DNA from: Mytilus galloprovincialis
Taxonomy: Eukaryota > Mollusca > Bivalvia > Mytilida > Mytilidae
Direction: 5' to 3'
Assembly (NCBI RefSeq): GCF_965363235.1
Contig: NC_134839.1
Location: 75,603,410 to 75,667,409 of the forward strand
DNA length: 64,000 bases
The position numbers and the translations under genes are program-made. Below, one piece after another: positions 61,915-64,000 of the stretch. The first letter of the stretch is position 1, and the number at the start of each line of letters is the position of its first letter. Under the pieces are notes generated by a model. It was given only the letters and a program-made list of their open reading frames with translations, made no database searches and was not told the origin of the DNA.

Positions 61915-64000
61915 TAGTATCGAATTCATAACAGTGTGGCTATGGACATTGATTGACGCACTTTAATATCCCATTGACTGGGACAGATTAGGTGAACGTT
62001 CGTCTATAACGCCCATTGCTCACGACGTCCTTAATATAAACATTTAAACCGTGGGGTCACCAAAGGTTCTCAACGCCTATATAAAATAATTCGAAATACT
62101 AATCAGGAATTTGTGTTTTGATTTATATTGATTAATTAAACGTCCTTTACTTGTGTTTTTGTTATGTTTCGACAATCAATTTTCATAATAAGATATCGCA
62201 AAGCCATGTTCTTTCAGAAAAAAGAATGACTTACTGAATGCATGTATTGATTGATTATCTTTTTCGGATTTAACAATTGCGATTGTCGAGTTATGTAATC
62301 TTTTAACTTTTATCTGTTCTAATTTTATTTTAGAACGAATGCATAATCCACTTTCAAAAGTTGTGCAAATACGAAACATAAAGACAAAATATACTTCTGC
62401 CCTGTCTTTTTTGTACTTGAAAGTTATTGGATAGTAAGAAAGCTATTTGGATTAAACCTTGTGAAATTTGCATGCATTTACGTTATTGTATTAGCAAAAT
62501 GTATCATTTGGTGTATATAGGAAACTTAAACCGTTCTGCTATACTGCTACTATACTTGTGAAAAACACTTGGCAACAGAAACGCATTCATCTTATCTATA
62601 TAAAAAAATCGACCCAATTTACATAGAAATGGACGTCTTCGTGCATTTGTGATCGCAAATAAAATATGTTCTGGACCTTATGAGTATTTGGACCATACGT
62701 GTATGGTTGGACCATATTAGTATACCCTTATGGTCATGATATATGCGTATGGTCCAAATACTCATATGGTCCGGAACACATACATGATATTCTGTGCGTT
62801 GTCGGTCGTCTATTAATTTTTTTCTTTTGTTGATGGATTTGACGTCTTTCTGTGAGTGATTATTTGTTCATGACTTGACTTAAAACTTACTTGCAAATAA
62901 TTTAAAAACAAGACTTGATTTATAAAAATGTCCAAACAAACCATGATTTTTTTTTAAACATACATCACATCCATTGCAAAAGGCTAAAATTCGCCAGGTC
63001 TTTAATTTCAACTAAGTGAGTTGACTAAATTAATGTTGCGGACCATTTTCCAATTTCCATGCGGTATCCCTATTTTTTTTCTCGCTCATCTTTTATGTTT
63101 GTTTTTTCGATCATCCCAAGACCTCTTGGAGCTTTCATTCTATAAAGTGTGTATTTTTCTAATGGTCGAAGGCCATACGGGGACCTATAGCTTGATAACG
63201 CCTGTTGGTCCCTGGAAAGAATGTGTCTGATGGCCTATCACACTTCATATTCTTATTTTAACATGCAGTTATATCTATGATAAGAATATAAATTGAATTG
63301 TCATTGAGACAAAAACTCAACCAAAGAGCAAACAAAAAGAAGAAAAAAAAAGCCCAAGGCAACATGTAGATCTTTCGTATCAAGGGAATTGCTATAAATA
63401 TATTTATTTCAGGTTAATAGTATTAGGCCATACTCAAGTTATAAAATAGATCTTGTCGTCAACTTTTGCAACCAGCTTCTATGTTTCTATAATGCACTGT
63501 TCATCTTTTTTGGGCTTCGACTTTTCCATTGGACAGACAATTTTGTTTTCGACTGTTTTAAAAAGATGCATTTTTTTACAAAATCATACAAGTAAGGAGT
63601 CTCTGGCCTTTGGTAGTGTTGTATGTTAATTAATGTTTGTTTATTTATTTGTTTAGGAAATAAGTATGACGTACATTTTCACTGAACTAGGACACTTTTT
63701 ATATTAGTTTTTCGATATCGCTCGGGCAAAAATAATCACGAATATAATGCCTACCCATGTTAAAACTACAATAAAGTATAGTTTGCATCAATTATTTCTT
63801 GAACCTACCATTTTTTTTTGTCTGTGTTGGATTTGTGTGGCATTGAAAAAAAACGGGTATAAACTACACAGTGCAGCTTCCAACAAGAATACAAGATTTA
63901 TTGATTTTCAAAATGCGACCAAAATTAAAAATTTTCTCGCAGCGGAAAAAATGCAACAGTTTGATTTTCATTGAAATAAAATAATTGTTATAATTTACAC
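61915..64000 (+). repeat. 2.08-kb near-identical direct repeat, copy 2 (runs off the window)
   Basis: Same sequence and orientation as 36897-38981, starting at 'atagtatcgaattcataac'. It lies downstream of the CNT-like exons, where further transporter exons would be expected. The right end is outside the window. Confidence 0.9.

Overview
The window reads as eukaryotic, AT-rich nuclear DNA from a marine bivalve, most likely a Mytilus-type mussel. The reasons are short exons with GT/AG splice sites and long introns, no operon-like coding, and a dense load of dispersed repeats whose sequence signatures I associate with mussel genomes. These include tRNA-headed SINEs, foldback and TIR elements, and a very frequent '...aaacacatcaaacgaatgg...' repeat. 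The species call is inference; no search was possible. Most open frames in the window are chance ORFs.

The main content is a tandem array of three copies of one five-exon gene on the minus strand. I do not recognise its product. Copy A (exons 1-4 at 8748 down to 2113) is open throughout, with matching splice phases, and its last exon would lie left of the window. Copy B (27754 down to 20251) has lost exon 2, has a mutated exon 3 acceptor and carries an in-frame TGA in exon 5. Copy C (54182 down to 42358) keeps all five exons but has an in-frame TAG in exon 2 and a 2-base shift at the end of exon 3. Its promoter/exon 1 segment is tandemly duplicated, and the inner exon 1 copy has its own TAA. 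The introns and flanks of the copies are also related, so whole segments were duplicated. From C, the full family protein is about 570-577 residues: a short N-terminal exon, an acidic linker, then four conserved blocks with no motif I can name.

At the right end, on the plus strand, two exons (60192-60308 and 61121-about 61512) encode a protein start that resembles the N-terminus and first membrane segments of a concentrative nucleoside transporter (SLC28/CNT). The rest of that gene is not visible. A roughly 2.08-kb segment at 36897-38981 is repeated almost identically at 61915-64000, where it runs off the window.

Mobile-element remains fill the rest. They include a decayed PIF/Harbinger-type transposase (about 14.75-15.61 kb, minus) and a reverse-transcriptase fragment with a Y-I-D-D motif, enclosed by about 280-bp inverted repeats ending in TTAA (28267-29794). 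Two other TIR elements have TTAA-like ends (880-1483 and 48923-49549). There is also an inverted pair of tRNA-related SINEs (10605-11272), a conserved-core tRNA SINE (57717-57995), a 340-bp palindrome (32371-32713) and a 1.3-kb element with internal duplication and a GAC-rich tail (46151-47456). An unusual two-armed array of degenerate 'CGTAGT/CGTGGT' units (44140-45090) sits inside an intron of copy C. A 26-bp minisatellite lies at the left edge. No ordinary tRNA, rRNA or CRISPR was seen.
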